Part shown: in pieces, positions 24,573 through 33,189 of the stretch
Position numbering within the stretch: position 1 is the first letter of the stretch
How the letters are laid out: every line of letters starts with the position of its first letter
Notes under the pieces: model-generated
The model's database searches: none
Told to the model about the DNA's origin: nothing
The model's input: only the letters and a program-made list of their open reading frames with translations
Source: Cytophagales bacterium
GTDB lineage: Bacteria > Bacteroidota > Bacteroidia > Cytophagales > Thermoflexibacteraceae
Direction: 5' to 3'
NCBI GenBank assembly: GCA_013299115.1
Contig: JAAFKA010000040.1
Location: forward strand, 1 to 39,222
Length of the DNA: 39,222 nt
Position numbers and translations under genes: made by a program

Positions 24573-24655
24573 GTTGTAAAAGGTGTTGCAAAGAAGCAGA
24601 GATGACATCTTTTAGAAAGATGTCATCTTTGCTTCTTTGCAACACCTTTTACAAC
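24573..24655. repeat. 83-bp near-perfect hairpin upstream of the acyltransferase gene
   Basis: A 40-nt left arm (24573-24612, starting GTTGTAAAAGGTGTTGCAAA) and a 40-nt right arm (24616-24655, ending GCAACACCTTTTACAAC) pair with one G-T wobble around the loop TAG. It lies 24 bp before the ATG of the acyltransferase gene. It may be a terminator for the array side, a leader hairpin, or a miniature inverted-repeat element. Confidence 0.9.
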
Positions 24656-24679
24656 TATCAATTTTAACAACTCAAAAAT

Positions 24680-25822
24680 ATGGAAAATTCAATGCTCAAC
24701 ACTGCCAGACGTTATGATATAGATTGGCTGCGTGTACTTTTGTTTGGTTTGCTCATTTTTTATCACGTAGGAATGTTTTTTGTGCCTTGGGGTTGGCATA
24801 TCAAAAACAACGTGATTTACGATGGCTTGGTCTATCCTATGCTGTTTCTTAACCAATGGCGACTGTCGTTTTTGTTTCTCATTTCGGGCATGGGAACTTA
24901 TTTTGCCCTTTCCAAACGCACAGGTGGGCAGTTTGCCAAAGAAAGACTAACCAGATTGTTACTTCCTTTGTTGTTTGGAATGTTGGTCGTTGTGCCGCCG
25001 CAGGTGTATATAGAAAGGTTAGACAAAGGGCAATTTTCGGGCAATTATTTTACCTTCTGGTTTTCGGAGGCTTTTGTAGGTGTATATCCTGTTGGTAATA
25101 TAAGCTGGCATCACCTTTGGTTTATTGTCTATTTGTTGGTTTTTTCCTTGCTGTTCATTCCTTTGTTTTTGTATTTACGCCAAAACCCACAAAACATTTT
25201 CATTCAAAAAATTAGGAATTTGGTTGCCTCACCCTACAAAATTTATCTTTTTGTACTGCCTTTGTATGTTTGGGAAAGTTTGGTTGAGCCTTTTTTTGAT
25301 TCCACCCACGCCTTGTTAGACGATTGGTTTAATTTGATAAATTATAGCACCTTTTTCTTGTATGGTTTCTTGCTCATCACTGTTCGTGAAACTTTTTGGC
25401 AAACCATTCTTACCCACAAAAACAAGTTTTTAGTCGTGGGAATTGTCAATTTTAGCATTTTCATCACTATTAAAATTCTAATTGAAAATGGCTTGGAAGA
25501 CGGTTATGTGGTGCATTTCAGCGAGGCAGTTTTCAAAGTTCTAAATTGCTGGTCGTGGATTTTGACATTTCTGGGTTTTGCTGCCACCTACCTCAACCAC
25601 AACAGCCCTACCCTGCAATATGCCAACGAAGCAGTTTATCCCTTCTACATTTTGCACCAAACTCTTATTATTGTGTTGGCTTATTTTCTCAAAAACTTAG
25701 CTTGGAGTTTTGCCCTCAAATTCACCTTGCTTGCTGTGGGTACTTTTGTGCTTGCGTGGCTCTTGTACGAATTATTGATACGAAGGATTAAGGTCTTGCG
25801 GTTGTTTTTTGGGTTGAAGTAA
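24680..25822 (+). CDS. Acyltransferase family 3 membrane protein (OafA/OpgC-like)
   Basis: The 380-residue protein has about ten membrane segments. It starts RRYDIDWLRVLLFGLLIFYHVGM, and the conserved His of the family is in the YHVG motif. PWGWHIKN, LNQWRLSFLFLISGMG and a KERLTRLLLPLLFG motif follow, typical of acyl_transf_3 proteins that add acyl or succinyl groups to extracytoplasmic glycans. The acceptor is unknown; Bacteroidota carry many such paralogues. It appears monocistronic with an 83-bp hairpin just before it. Confidence 0.92.
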   Translation: MENSMLNTARRYDIDWLRVLLFGLLIFYHVGMFFVPWGWHIKNNVIYDGLVYPMLFLNQWRLSFLFLISGMGTYFALSKRTGGQFAKERLTRLLLPLLFGMLVVVPPQVYIERLDKGQFSGNYFTFWFSEAFVGVYPVGNISWHHLWFIVYLLVFSLLFIPLFLYLRQNPQNIFIQKIRNLVASPYKIYLFVLPLYVWESLVEPFFDSTHALLDDWFNLINYSTFFLYGFLLITVRETFWQTILTHKNKFLVVGIVNFSIFITIKILIENGLEDGYVVHFSEAVFKVLNCWSWILTFLGFAATYLNHNSPTLQYANEAVYPFYILHQTLIIVLAYFLKNLAWSFALKFTLLAVGTFVLAWLLYELLIRRIKVLRLFFGLK

Positions 25823-25933
25823 CGAAGGCAAAAGGAAAATAAAAATCAACCATCAGTTGAACATCCTGCAAACAAAGCACATAGTTTACTAATGAGTAAA
25901 AAAAGTTTCATTAAAAATACTTGTTACCTTATG

Positions 25934-25962
25934 TTGTGTGCAAACAAAAATAGATACCTTTG
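25934..25962 (+). promoter_or_regulatory. Promoter of the TPR-SpoIIE phosphatase gene
   Basis: TTG at 25934-25936 and TACCTTTG at 25955-25962, 18 bp apart, match the Bacteroidota consensus. Transcription would start near 25970, 9 nt before the ATG at 25979. This rules out the upstream in-frame ATG at 25892. Confidence 0.7.
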
Positions 25963-25978
25963 TTTGCACAAGCCTTTT

Positions 25979-28450
25979 ATGAAAAAAATACACTATTTTT
26001 ACGCTATTTTGCTTAGTTTCTCATTTTGTTTCCTCTTGCAAAGTTCGGCAACGGCACAAAATAAAAAAATTATAGACAGTTTGCAAAAGATTTACAGCAG
26101 TTCGCCGCAGGACAGCCTGAAATCTCTTGCTCTCAGCGAAATAGCCAATGAATACAGACCCTCCAACCCCGACACCGCCTTGTTATTGAGCAAAAAAAGT
26201 TATAAAATAGCAAAAAACATCAATTTCGAGAAGGGCATCGCATGGGCAGCCTTGCGTAAGGCTGATGCGTGGCGAAGGAAAAACAGCCTTGATTCGGCTC
26301 TAAACAGCTACAAAGAAGCACAGGTTTTATTCGACAAAATTCCCGATACCAATTTGGGGAAAGGTGCAGCCTATAATGGCGTTGGTAGTGTAAGTTTTAG
26401 TCAAGGTGAGTATGTGTTAGCCTTAGAAAGTTTTGAAAAGGCTTTATTTTTCAGAAAACTTACACCCGATAAAATGGGCATTTCTATTAGCTTAAACGGT
26501 GTGGGCAATAGTTATTACGGCATTGGCAACTACCCAACTGCCTTAAACTATTACCAGCAGTCGTTGAAAATGAAGGAGGAAATCAAAGATAGTCTGGGAA
26601 TTGGTATTTCGTTTAACAATATAGCACAGATTTATTACCAGCAAAAACAATACGATACTGCTGTTGTCTATCTGCAAAAATCTATGCTTATCAAAGAGCA
26701 AATGAAAGACAAAAGTGGTATGACTTATAGCTTAAACAATATTGCAGGCGTATATTTCGACCAAAAAAAGTATGCAACGGCTTTGCAATATCACTTCAAA
26801 TCCTTAGCCCTCAAAGAAGAATTAAACGACCATCGAGGAATTGCCACAAGCTACAATAACATTGCCCAAGTGTATGTGGTACAGAAAAAATATGCAGAAG
26901 CTGCCAATTATTATAGCAAAGCCCTAAGCATAGAAAAGCAGCAAAAAGACCAACAAGGTATGGTGTATAGCCTGAATGGATTGGCAAAAATAGGCAAAGA
27001 AACCAAAAAATATGACGAAAGTAATAAAAATGCTATCGAAGCCTTAACGATTGCTAAAAATATCAATGCACTTGCCGAACAAAAAGATGTGTATGAAACC
27101 TTATACCAAGTAGCCAAGTTGCAAGGGCAAACAGCTAAAGCCTTAACTTACTTTGAGTTGTATAAAGCCATTAGTGATAGTTTGTTTAATACAGAAAAAA
27201 TGAAAGTCTTAAACAGTTTAAATTCTTCTTACGAACTCAATAAGCACCAACAGCAGATTATGCTGCTGCAAAAAGATAAAATTTTGCAAGAAAGTCAGCT
27301 AAAACTAAAAGAGGAAGAGGCAAAAGAGCTAAGAACTTATACACTTGCCTTTGCAGTAGCTTTTTTGTCGTTTGGTTTGTTGGCTTTTGTTTTGTATCAA
27401 AATAACAAGCAAAAAGAACAAATCAACAATACCTTAACAGCCAAAAATAAGCTGATTGAAACCCAAAAATTTGAAATTGGAGAAAGCAACGAGGAATTAA
27501 AACAAGTGAACGAGGAGTTTAAAATTACATTGGATTTGATGGCACAGCAGAAAGCCGAAATAGAACATAAAAACGAAAATATTACATCGAGTATCAACTA
27601 TGCAAGGCGGATTCAAAATGCTGTGTTGCCTTTCAAGGATTATATAGAAAAAAGTTTTGGCAGTGGCAACTTTTTTGTTCTCTACCAACCAAGAGATATT
27701 GTTTCAGGAGATTTTTATTGGCTGCACAACACTGCAATTAATGAAGATTTGGGCATTTTATCTACACAAAATATTTCACAAACAGAAAATCAAGTAATTT
27801 TGGTGGTGGCAGACTGCACTGGACATGGTATTCCTGGGGCTTTTATGAGTATGATTGGCAATGAATTGCTAAATCAAATAGTGGTAACAAACCACCTCAC
27901 AGCACCCGACAAAATTTTGACTAACTTACACAAGGGCATACGTTATGCGTTGCAACAAGACGTAACGGCAAGCCAAGATGGTATGGACGTTGCCGTTGTA
28001 ACTTTGACCAAAAACAAAATTTACAGTACCGAAAATCAACCTAAATTTGAAAAATTAGATTATGCAGGGGCAATGAATCCTTTGTATTTTTTCGCAGGAG
28101 ATGAACAGTTGCAAGAAGTAAAAGCAACCAAAAAATCTATTGGTGGTGATAGAACTACCAAAGATACTTCGTTTGTCTTGCACAGCATAGACCTATTTAA
28201 TTCGCAAGCAAATCTTTTTGTACCTCTTAACTTTTATCTGTTCACAGATGGTTATCAAGACCAATTTGGAGGCGAAAATCACAAGAAATTTATGAGCAGA
28301 AATTTTAAAGATTTGTTGCAAAACATACAAGGAAAAAACTTCCAAATGCAACACCATATTCTGCAAAATACGCTTACCGAATGGATAAAAATAGGCAACG
28401 AACAACAAACTGATGATATTACTGTTTTGGGTGTGCAGGTAAATGGTTGA
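25979..28450 (+). CDS. TPR-repeat membrane protein with SpoIIE-type (PP2C) phosphatase domain
   Basis: An 823-residue sensor-phosphatase. In order it has a signal peptide (MKKIHYFYAILLSFSF, cleaved near TAQ), about nine tetratricopeptide repeats (50-400; for example GIATSYNNIAQVYVVQKKYA), a membrane helix (about 452-475), a coiled coil (480-565), and a cytoplasmic SpoIIE/PP2C domain. Metal ligands are visible in the last: DIVSGDFYW, VADCTGHGIPGAFMS, LFTDGYQDQFGG and DDITVLG. Such proteins are widespread in Cytophagales and probably dephosphorylate anti-sigma antagonists or gliding regulators; no partner gene is adjacent. The longer frame from 25892 is rejected because the promoter lies inside it. 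Confidence 0.92.
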   Translation: MKKIHYFYAILLSFSFCFLLQSSATAQNKKIIDSLQKIYSSSPQDSLKSLALSEIANEYRPSNPDTALLLSKKSYKIAKNINFEKGIAWAALRKADAWRRKNSLDSALNSYKEAQVLFDKIPDTNLGKGAAYNGVGSVSFSQGEYVLALESFEKALFFRKLTPDKMGISISLNGVGNSYYGIGNYPTALNYYQQSLKMKEEIKDSLGIGISFNNIAQIYYQQKQYDTAVVYLQKSMLIKEQMKDKSGMTYSLNNIAGVYFDQKKYATALQYHFKSLALKEELNDHRGIATSYNNIAQVYVVQKKYAEAANYYSKALSIEKQQKDQQGMVYSLNGLAKIGKETKKYDESNKNAIEALTIAKNINALAEQKDVYETLYQVAKLQGQTAKALTYFELYKAISDSLFNTEKMKVLNSLNSSYELNKHQQQIMLLQKDKILQESQLKLKEEEAKELRTYTLAFAVAFLSFGLLAFVLYQNNKQKEQINNTLTAKNKLIETQKFEIGESNEELKQVNEEFKITLDLMAQQKAEIEHKNENITSSINYARRIQNAVLPFKDYIEKSFGSGNFFVLYQPRDIVSGDFYWLHNTAINEDLGILSTQNISQTENQVILVVADCTGHGIPGAFMSMIGNELLNQIVVTNHLTAPDKILTNLHKGIRYALQQDVTASQDGMDVAVVTLTKNKIYSTENQPKFEKLDYAGAMNPLYFFAGDEQLQEVKATKKSIGGDRTTKDTSFVLHSIDLFNSQANLFVPLNFYLFTDGYQDQFGGENHKKFMSRNFKDLLQNIQGKNFQMQHHILQNTLTEWIKIGNEQQTDDITVLGVQVNG

Positions 28451-28474
28451 TAGAAAGTAATGTTTGTTGCGAAA

Positions 28475-30757
28475 TCACAACTCAAACTCCAGCCCCAACA
28501 TAAACAACCGAGGCGAAACAGGAATAGTAGAATTGTAAAAACTTCCACTGCCATTCCAAGCCCTGTTTGTCCATGTGCCTTGTCCTTGCCCTGCACCACT
28601 ATCATTTACACCTGCGGTAAAGGCTATGGTGTTCAGCAAATTGATAACTTTTACATTGGCGGTAATGCCCTTCACTATTCTGTAAGAAACATTGGTGTCA
28701 AACATTGCAAAACCATCGATGCTGCGAATGGGGTTGGTTCTGATAGTTTCTCTGTTGCTCACCGCCCTGCCGAACAAAGTAGCTGTTAATTTGTCTGTGA
28801 TTTTGCTGGTAATACCAAATTGTATTTTATGATAAGCCAAATCGCCAATCGTGGTTTTGTTGGTTTTGTTGCCTTGACGGTCAAATTGTTGTTCGTCTTC
28901 GTTGATAATCCACGAATAATTGAACCACCATTTGGTTTCTTTGAACAAGGAAATGATGCCCTGCCAACGCGAAGTTAAGCCCAACATAGACCTTTCGCCT
29001 ACGTTTCTTGCCCCACCTGCAAAATTGACAATAGCATTTGCAGACTGCACATAATATAAGCTCAAATCTGTACTAATTTTGGCTGTGGTGTAGTTGGCTG
29101 CTATCTCAAAAGTCCTCGACCTTTCGGGCTGCAATTTTGGGTCTGACCCCGACCCTTTCCAACCGCCATACAACACACGAGGCGTAGGCTCTTGAAAAGC
29201 CTCACCATAAAATGCTTTTAATACCAAACGGCTGAACTTCGTTGTGTAGCCTACACGCAAGGTGGGGGCTGCCCCATAAGCCGAATTTTCGTCATAACGA
29301 AAACCGCCATGCAAAATATGGTGTGTGCCAATTTGCCATTTTGCCTGTGCATAAATTCCCCTGTCTATCCATTGAATACGATTTTGTGGCACATAAAAGT
29401 TGGGAGGTGTGGGTGGTGTAATGACTGCCGAATTGGTAAGCAATTCAGGGAAGAAAAATGCACCCGAATAGGTTTCATAAGCCTTTTGCAAGTCTTTTAC
29501 CTCGTATTTGATACCCGAAAAAATAGAAAGATTATCTCGCAAACGGTATTCAAAATCTTGGTAAAAAGATACACTGCTGTTTTGCGTACTCCAATAGGTG
29601 AACTGCATAGCCCTGATAGTTTCGCGGGGCTGCAAAACTGTATTGCCAATTTGCATAGTTTTGGAAGTATCTGAATTGGAAATATTATAGCCTTCTACAT
29701 CATACGACGTATTGTCAATTCCACTTTGGCGGTAACGCAAAAAAGTACGTGATAACAACTTATTGGCAATGGTTGTGTTATAACGGGCATAGGTGTTAAT
29801 TTCTGGTTGCAACCACTTGCCATTACTCAACAAACCATCTGCGGGATAGACCATTCCGTAGCCTGTTTGGGTGGCATAATAAGCCAATCCGATTTCCAAT
29901 TTATCTAAATAGAGCCGAACATCAACGGCTTTGTTTTGGACAGGAGAACTAAATTTTCCTGTAGCCAATGTAGAATTATTGACTGCATCTCCCCAAATTC
30001 TTTTGTCTGCATACCATTTGTCTTGCAACCAATAGGAATTGCCCGCATCTACTAATTGATTGACATTTCCGTTTTCAATTCTGCCTGTAATGCTTAGTTT
30101 GAATTTATTTTTTTGGTACAAAAAGTTCATATCTGCCCACGCATAGCCGCGTTGGTTGCTGGCAATTTTACCTCTAAAACCAACTGTATGCGGTGTGTTT
30201 TTGATTGTAATGATGTTGATAACCCCCATAAAAGCATTGGGTCCATAAACCGAAGCTGCGGGACCATAAACTATTTCCACTTTGTCGATAAAAGACAAAG
30301 GAAAAGCTGCCAATACGGTGCCTTCGTTAAAATAGAGGTTGTTGTAAATAACGCCATCAACCATAATGAGGTAAGGAAACCCAATATTGGTGCGGTAGCC
30401 CCGCCAATGTACCTTTTGGAAAGTGTCGCCGTAGGGAGTGGTAACGTCCATTTCAGGCAAGTCTTGAAACAACTCTGTTAGACTCACATAGCCGCGTGCC
30501 TTCATGTCTTCGCGTGTGACGACTATGGTGGTGGCAGGAGATTCGCTAATTTTTTCAGCCCTGTTGGAGGCTGTTGTGATTTCTACATTTAGCAAATCTT
30601 CCAAACTATTTTTGGGCTTGATTTTCATAATTTCGCCTACCGAAGACTGAAAAAGAGTGTCTTTGGTTGTTTGGGCGTAGCTTAGGTAGCTATTGGTAAG
30701 ACCAAACAAGAAAAATGAAGTAAAAAATGAAGTAAGAAGTAAGTGTTTAGTTAGCAT
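28475..30757 (-). CDS. TonB-dependent outer-membrane receptor
   Basis: The 760-residue receptor has a signal peptide (MLTKHLLLTSFFTSFFLFGL, cleaved near SYAQ), a plug domain (about 45-175: VVTREDMKARGYVSLTELFQ, LIMVDGVIYNNLYF, VEIVYGPAASVYG, MGVINIITI), a 22-stranded barrel-like body, and a C-terminal strand ending LFMLGLEFEL. It lacks the carboxypeptidase-like SusC extension and no SusD gene is near, so a metal-chelate, vitamin or small-molecule substrate is more likely than glycan. The open frame extends to 30805, but the signal peptide begins at the ATG at 30757. It converges with the phosphatase gene. Confidence 0.93.
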   Translation of the reverse strand: MLTKHLLLTSFFTSFFLFGLTNSYLSYAQTTKDTLFQSSVGEIMKIKPKNSLEDLLNVEITTASNRAEKISESPATTIVVTREDMKARGYVSLTELFQDLPEMDVTTPYGDTFQKVHWRGYRTNIGFPYLIMVDGVIYNNLYFNEGTVLAAFPLSFIDKVEIVYGPAASVYGPNAFMGVINIITIKNTPHTVGFRGKIASNQRGYAWADMNFLYQKNKFKLSITGRIENGNVNQLVDAGNSYWLQDKWYADKRIWGDAVNNSTLATGKFSSPVQNKAVDVRLYLDKLEIGLAYYATQTGYGMVYPADGLLSNGKWLQPEINTYARYNTTIANKLLSRTFLRYRQSGIDNTSYDVEGYNISNSDTSKTMQIGNTVLQPRETIRAMQFTYWSTQNSSVSFYQDFEYRLRDNLSIFSGIKYEVKDLQKAYETYSGAFFFPELLTNSAVITPPTPPNFYVPQNRIQWIDRGIYAQAKWQIGTHHILHGGFRYDENSAYGAAPTLRVGYTTKFSRLVLKAFYGEAFQEPTPRVLYGGWKGSGSDPKLQPERSRTFEIAANYTTAKISTDLSLYYVQSANAIVNFAGGARNVGERSMLGLTSRWQGIISLFKETKWWFNYSWIINEDEQQFDRQGNKTNKTTIGDLAYHKIQFGITSKITDKLTATLFGRAVSNRETIRTNPIRSIDGFAMFDTNVSYRIVKGITANVKVINLLNTIAFTAGVNDSGAGQGQGTWTNRAWNGSGSFYNSTIPVSPRLFMLGLEFEL

Positions 30758-30973
30758 TTTTGCAAATTTTAAGAGTAATGTATAAAAAGTAAGCCATAAA
30801 TGCAAACAATAGGTACGATTTTTAGAATTTTTTAACTGCCTATTTTGTAAAACTTACGTAAAGTTACTTTTTTTGAAAAAAAACATTATTTTTGGCAATA
30901 AAAATCAAAACTTTGCGAAATTTGCAAAGTAACATTTTCGTTTACTCATTTAATTTATATACTCGAAAAATCT

Positions 30974-31741
30974 ATGCACTTTTTTTTGACAGATATACCC
31001 GAAAGAACACAAAAACCTCGTGATTTGGGTTTCACTATGGTCATGGACAAAGGCTTGAGCCTGCGCGAAGTGGAAGACATGATAGAAAGCAGTGGAAACT
31101 ACATAGACATTGTGAAGTTGGGCTGGGCTACTTCTTACTTCTTTCCAAAACTAAAAGAAAAAATAAATCTCTACAAAGCAGCCAATATACCTGTTTATTT
31201 TGGCGGTACGTTGTGGGAGGCTTTTGTCATTCGCAACCAACATGACGATTATTTGCGGTTGTTAGACAAATATCAAGTAGAACACGTGGAGGTTTCTGAT
31301 GGGTCTATCGAATTGGAACACGACATTAAATGCCAATATATTTCGCAGTTGGCAAAACGTGCAACAGTGCTTTCGGAAGTAGGCTCAAAAGATGCCGAAA
31401 AAATCATTCCACCTTACAAGTGGATAAAATTAATGAATGCAGAATTGGCAGCAGGCGCATGGAAAGTGATAGGCGAAGCAAGAGAAGGTGGCAATGTCGG
31501 GCTGTTTCGTTCCACAGGCGAAGTAAGGTCTGGCTTGGTAGAGGAGATTTTGACCCAAATTCCTTCTGAAAAAATAATTTGGGAAGCCCCCCAAAAAGCC
31601 CAACAAGTATGGTTTATCAAACTCTTAGGCACAAATGTAAATTTGGGCAACATAGCACCCAACGAGGTCATTCCCTTAGAAACCATCAGAGTCGGCTTGC
31701 GAGGAGATACTTTCGACTTTTTTTTGAAAAAAAATAAATAG
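30974..31741 (+). CDS. comA: Phosphosulfolactate synthase (ComA family)
   Basis: The 255-residue TIM-barrel protein matches ComA, which adds sulfite to phosphoenolpyruvate to make (2R)-phospho-3-sulfolactate. Seen motifs are KPRDLGFTMVMDKGL at the start, VKLGWATSYF, VYFGGTLWEAF, VEVSDGSIEL, LSEVGSKD, EAREGGNVGLF and IWEAPQKAQQVWFI. In archaea ComA begins coenzyme M synthesis. In Bacteroidota a plausible fate for sulfolactate is cysteate and then capnine-type sulfonolipids; that is inference, since no ComB/ComC or capnine synthase gene is in the window. Repeats follow the stop codon. Confidence 0.9.
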   Translation: MHFFLTDIPERTQKPRDLGFTMVMDKGLSLREVEDMIESSGNYIDIVKLGWATSYFFPKLKEKINLYKAANIPVYFGGTLWEAFVIRNQHDDYLRLLDKYQVEHVEVSDGSIELEHDIKCQYISQLAKRATVLSEVGSKDAEKIIPPYKWIKLMNAELAAGAWKVIGEAREGGNVGLFRSTGEVRSGLVEEILTQIPSEKIIWEAPQKAQQVWFIKLLGTNVNLGNIAPNEVIPLETIRVGLRGDTFDFFLKKNK

Positions 31742-31755
31742 CAAGGCAGTGAAAC

Positions 31756-31880
31756 CTTGGCAATGGTCGCAGACTTTGCCAATGGTTGAACGGAAGAAAT
31801 ACGTAGTCTTTTGTGAGGACACAAACAACGGCAGCAATGGTCGCAGACGGGGCTGCCACCAGCCTTGCCAAGGGTTGAAC
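31756..31880. repeat. CAATGGTCGCAGAC-type repeats between comA and fbp
   Basis: TTGGCAATGGTCGCAGAC appears near 31758, AATGGTCGCAGAC again near 31835, and GCCTTGCCAAGGGTTGAACG near 31863 is an inverse relative of TTTGCCAATGGTTGAACG at about 31774. AATGGTCGCAGACCTTGAC also occurs at 12472-12490, so this is a dispersed family with degenerate inverted copies. Confidence 0.65.
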
Positions 31881-31895
31881 GGCAGTATCAGCATA

Positions 31896-31926
31896 AACTT
31901 AGCAAGTTTTCAAAACTTGCTAAGTT
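31896..31926. repeat. 31-bp perfect palindrome before fbp
   Basis: AACTTAGCAAGTTTT (31896-31910), one C, and AAAACTTGCTAAGTT (31912-31926) are perfect complements. It shares its layout with 615-643. It may end comA transcription or lie in the fbp leader. Confidence 0.8.
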
Positions 31927-31964
31927 CAAAATATACCAATAGACACCAATAAACACAACATAAC

Positions 31965-32963
31965 ATGGCTCACAATTCATCGATGGACAAATTTGTTTCG
32001 TCTATCGGCATCACCTTAGACCGTTTTATTACCCAAAAACAGGCTGATTTTTCTTCGGCAAGAGGCGAATTATCGCAACTCCTGCGCGACATAGGGCTTG
32101 CTGCCAAAGTGATAAACAAAGAAATTATGAGGTCGGGCTTGATAGGCATAGAAGGACCCGCAGGCGACAAAAATGTGCAGGGCGAGGAGCAACAAAAGTT
32201 AGATGTAGTGGCTAACATACGCTATATCAGGGCTTTAACTCGTGGCGGCGAAGTATGTGCTATTGTATCGGAGGAGGAGGAAGACATGATAGACACAGGC
32301 AACCACAATGCTAAATATGTGGTGGCTATGGACCCACTCGATGGGTCGTCTAACATCGATGTCAATATGCCCGTAGGTACTATTTTTTCTGTTTACAAAA
32401 GAGTTACTCCCGTAGGTACAGCACCTACATTGGAAGATGCCCTACAAAAAGGCTCTGAACAAGTGGCGGCGGGTTATGTGATTTACGGCTCGTCCAATAT
32501 TTTGGTTTATACCACAGGCAAAGGCGTAAATGGCTTTACTTACGACCATTCTATTGGGGAGTTTATTCTTTCGCACACGCACATAGATACGCCTGCCGAT
32601 GGCAATATTTTTTCTTACAACGAAGGCAATATTGAGGATTGTGATGAGCAAATCAAGAAATATGTAGCCCATTGTCGCAGCAAAAAAATGACTGCCCGTT
32701 ATGTGGGTTCATTGGTGGCAGATTTTCACCGCAATATGCTCAAAGGAGGTATCTTTTTCTATACAGGGACTAAGAAAAATCCGACAGGCAAGTTGCGTAT
32801 CATGCACGAATGTAATTCGTTGGCTTTTATTATAGAGCAAGCTGGCGGAAAAGCTACTGATGGCACACAACGGATTTTGGATATTCAACCAACCAGCCTC
32901 CACCAAAGAGTGCCGTTGATTATTGGTTCGCCAAAAATGGTAGATGCTTTGCTTAGTTGTTAG
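31965..32963 (+). CDS. fbp: Class I fructose-1,6-bisphosphatase
   Basis: It hydrolyses fructose 1,6-bisphosphate to fructose 6-phosphate in gluconeogenesis. The 332-residue length and motifs fit class [20 protein letters not shown] (metal-binding acidic residues), [16 protein letters not shown] (residues 123-138, catalytic metal loop), [17 protein letters not shown] and [20 protein letters not shown]. It begins [10 protein letters not shown]; the second Met is an alternative start. It is monocistronic between repeat-rich spacers. Confidence 0.97.
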   Translation: MAHNSSMDKFVSSIGITLDRFITQKQADFSSARGELSQLLRDIGLAAKVINKEIMRSGLIGIEGPAGDKNVQGEEQQKLDVVANIRYIRALTRGGEVCAIVSEEEEDMIDTGNHNAKYVVAMDPLDGSSNIDVNMPVGTIFSVYKRVTPVGTAPTLEDALQKGSEQVAAGYVIYGSSNILVYTTGKGVNGFTYDHSIGEFILSHTHIDTPADGNIFSYNEGNIEDCDEQIKKYVAHCRSKKMTARYVGSLVADFHRNMLKGGIFFYTGTKKNPTGKLRIMHECNSLAFIIEQAGGKATDGTQRILDIQPTSLHQRVPLIIGSPKMVDALLSC

Positions 32964-33030
32964 TTATTAATGCTTAATTTTTAGTTGAAGTTGATGCAAT
33001 ATAGTAGGCACACAGCTAACACTGATTAAG

Positions 33031-33081
33031 CTGATTTTACGGATAAAAAATAAAAATCAGTGTTTTTATCTGTAAAATCAG
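33031..33081. repeat. 19-bp hairpin after fbp (CTGATTTTAC family)
   Basis: CTGATTTTACGGATAAAAA (33031-33049) pairs with TTTTTATCTGTAAAATCAG (33063-33081) with one G-T pair. Flanking AACACTGAT/ATCAGTGTT copies suggest a palindromic repeat family; it can also end fbp transcription. Confidence 0.7.
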
Positions 33082-33140
33082 TGTTATCAGTATGCAATAA
33101 ACATTATAAGTTACCCAATTAAACAAGTGCCTTATTTACT

Positions 33141-33165
33141 TTTAGTTTTGAGAAACCGAAAGCAC
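33141..33165. repeat. Second copy of the hairpin found upstream of tnpA
   Basis: GTTTTGAGAAACCGAAAGCA here matches 23041-23060 exactly, while the left arm has TTTA instead of TTTC. It lies 25 bp upstream of the flippase start, so one repeat family precedes two unrelated genes. Confidence 0.75.
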
Positions 33166-33189
33166 TTTAAACAATAGCTTGAAAGAATT

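Noticed and set aside
25892-25978. Upstream start for the TPR-SpoIIE gene
   Set aside because: The extra 29 residues would precede a normal signal peptide and overlap a consensus promoter at 25934-25962.
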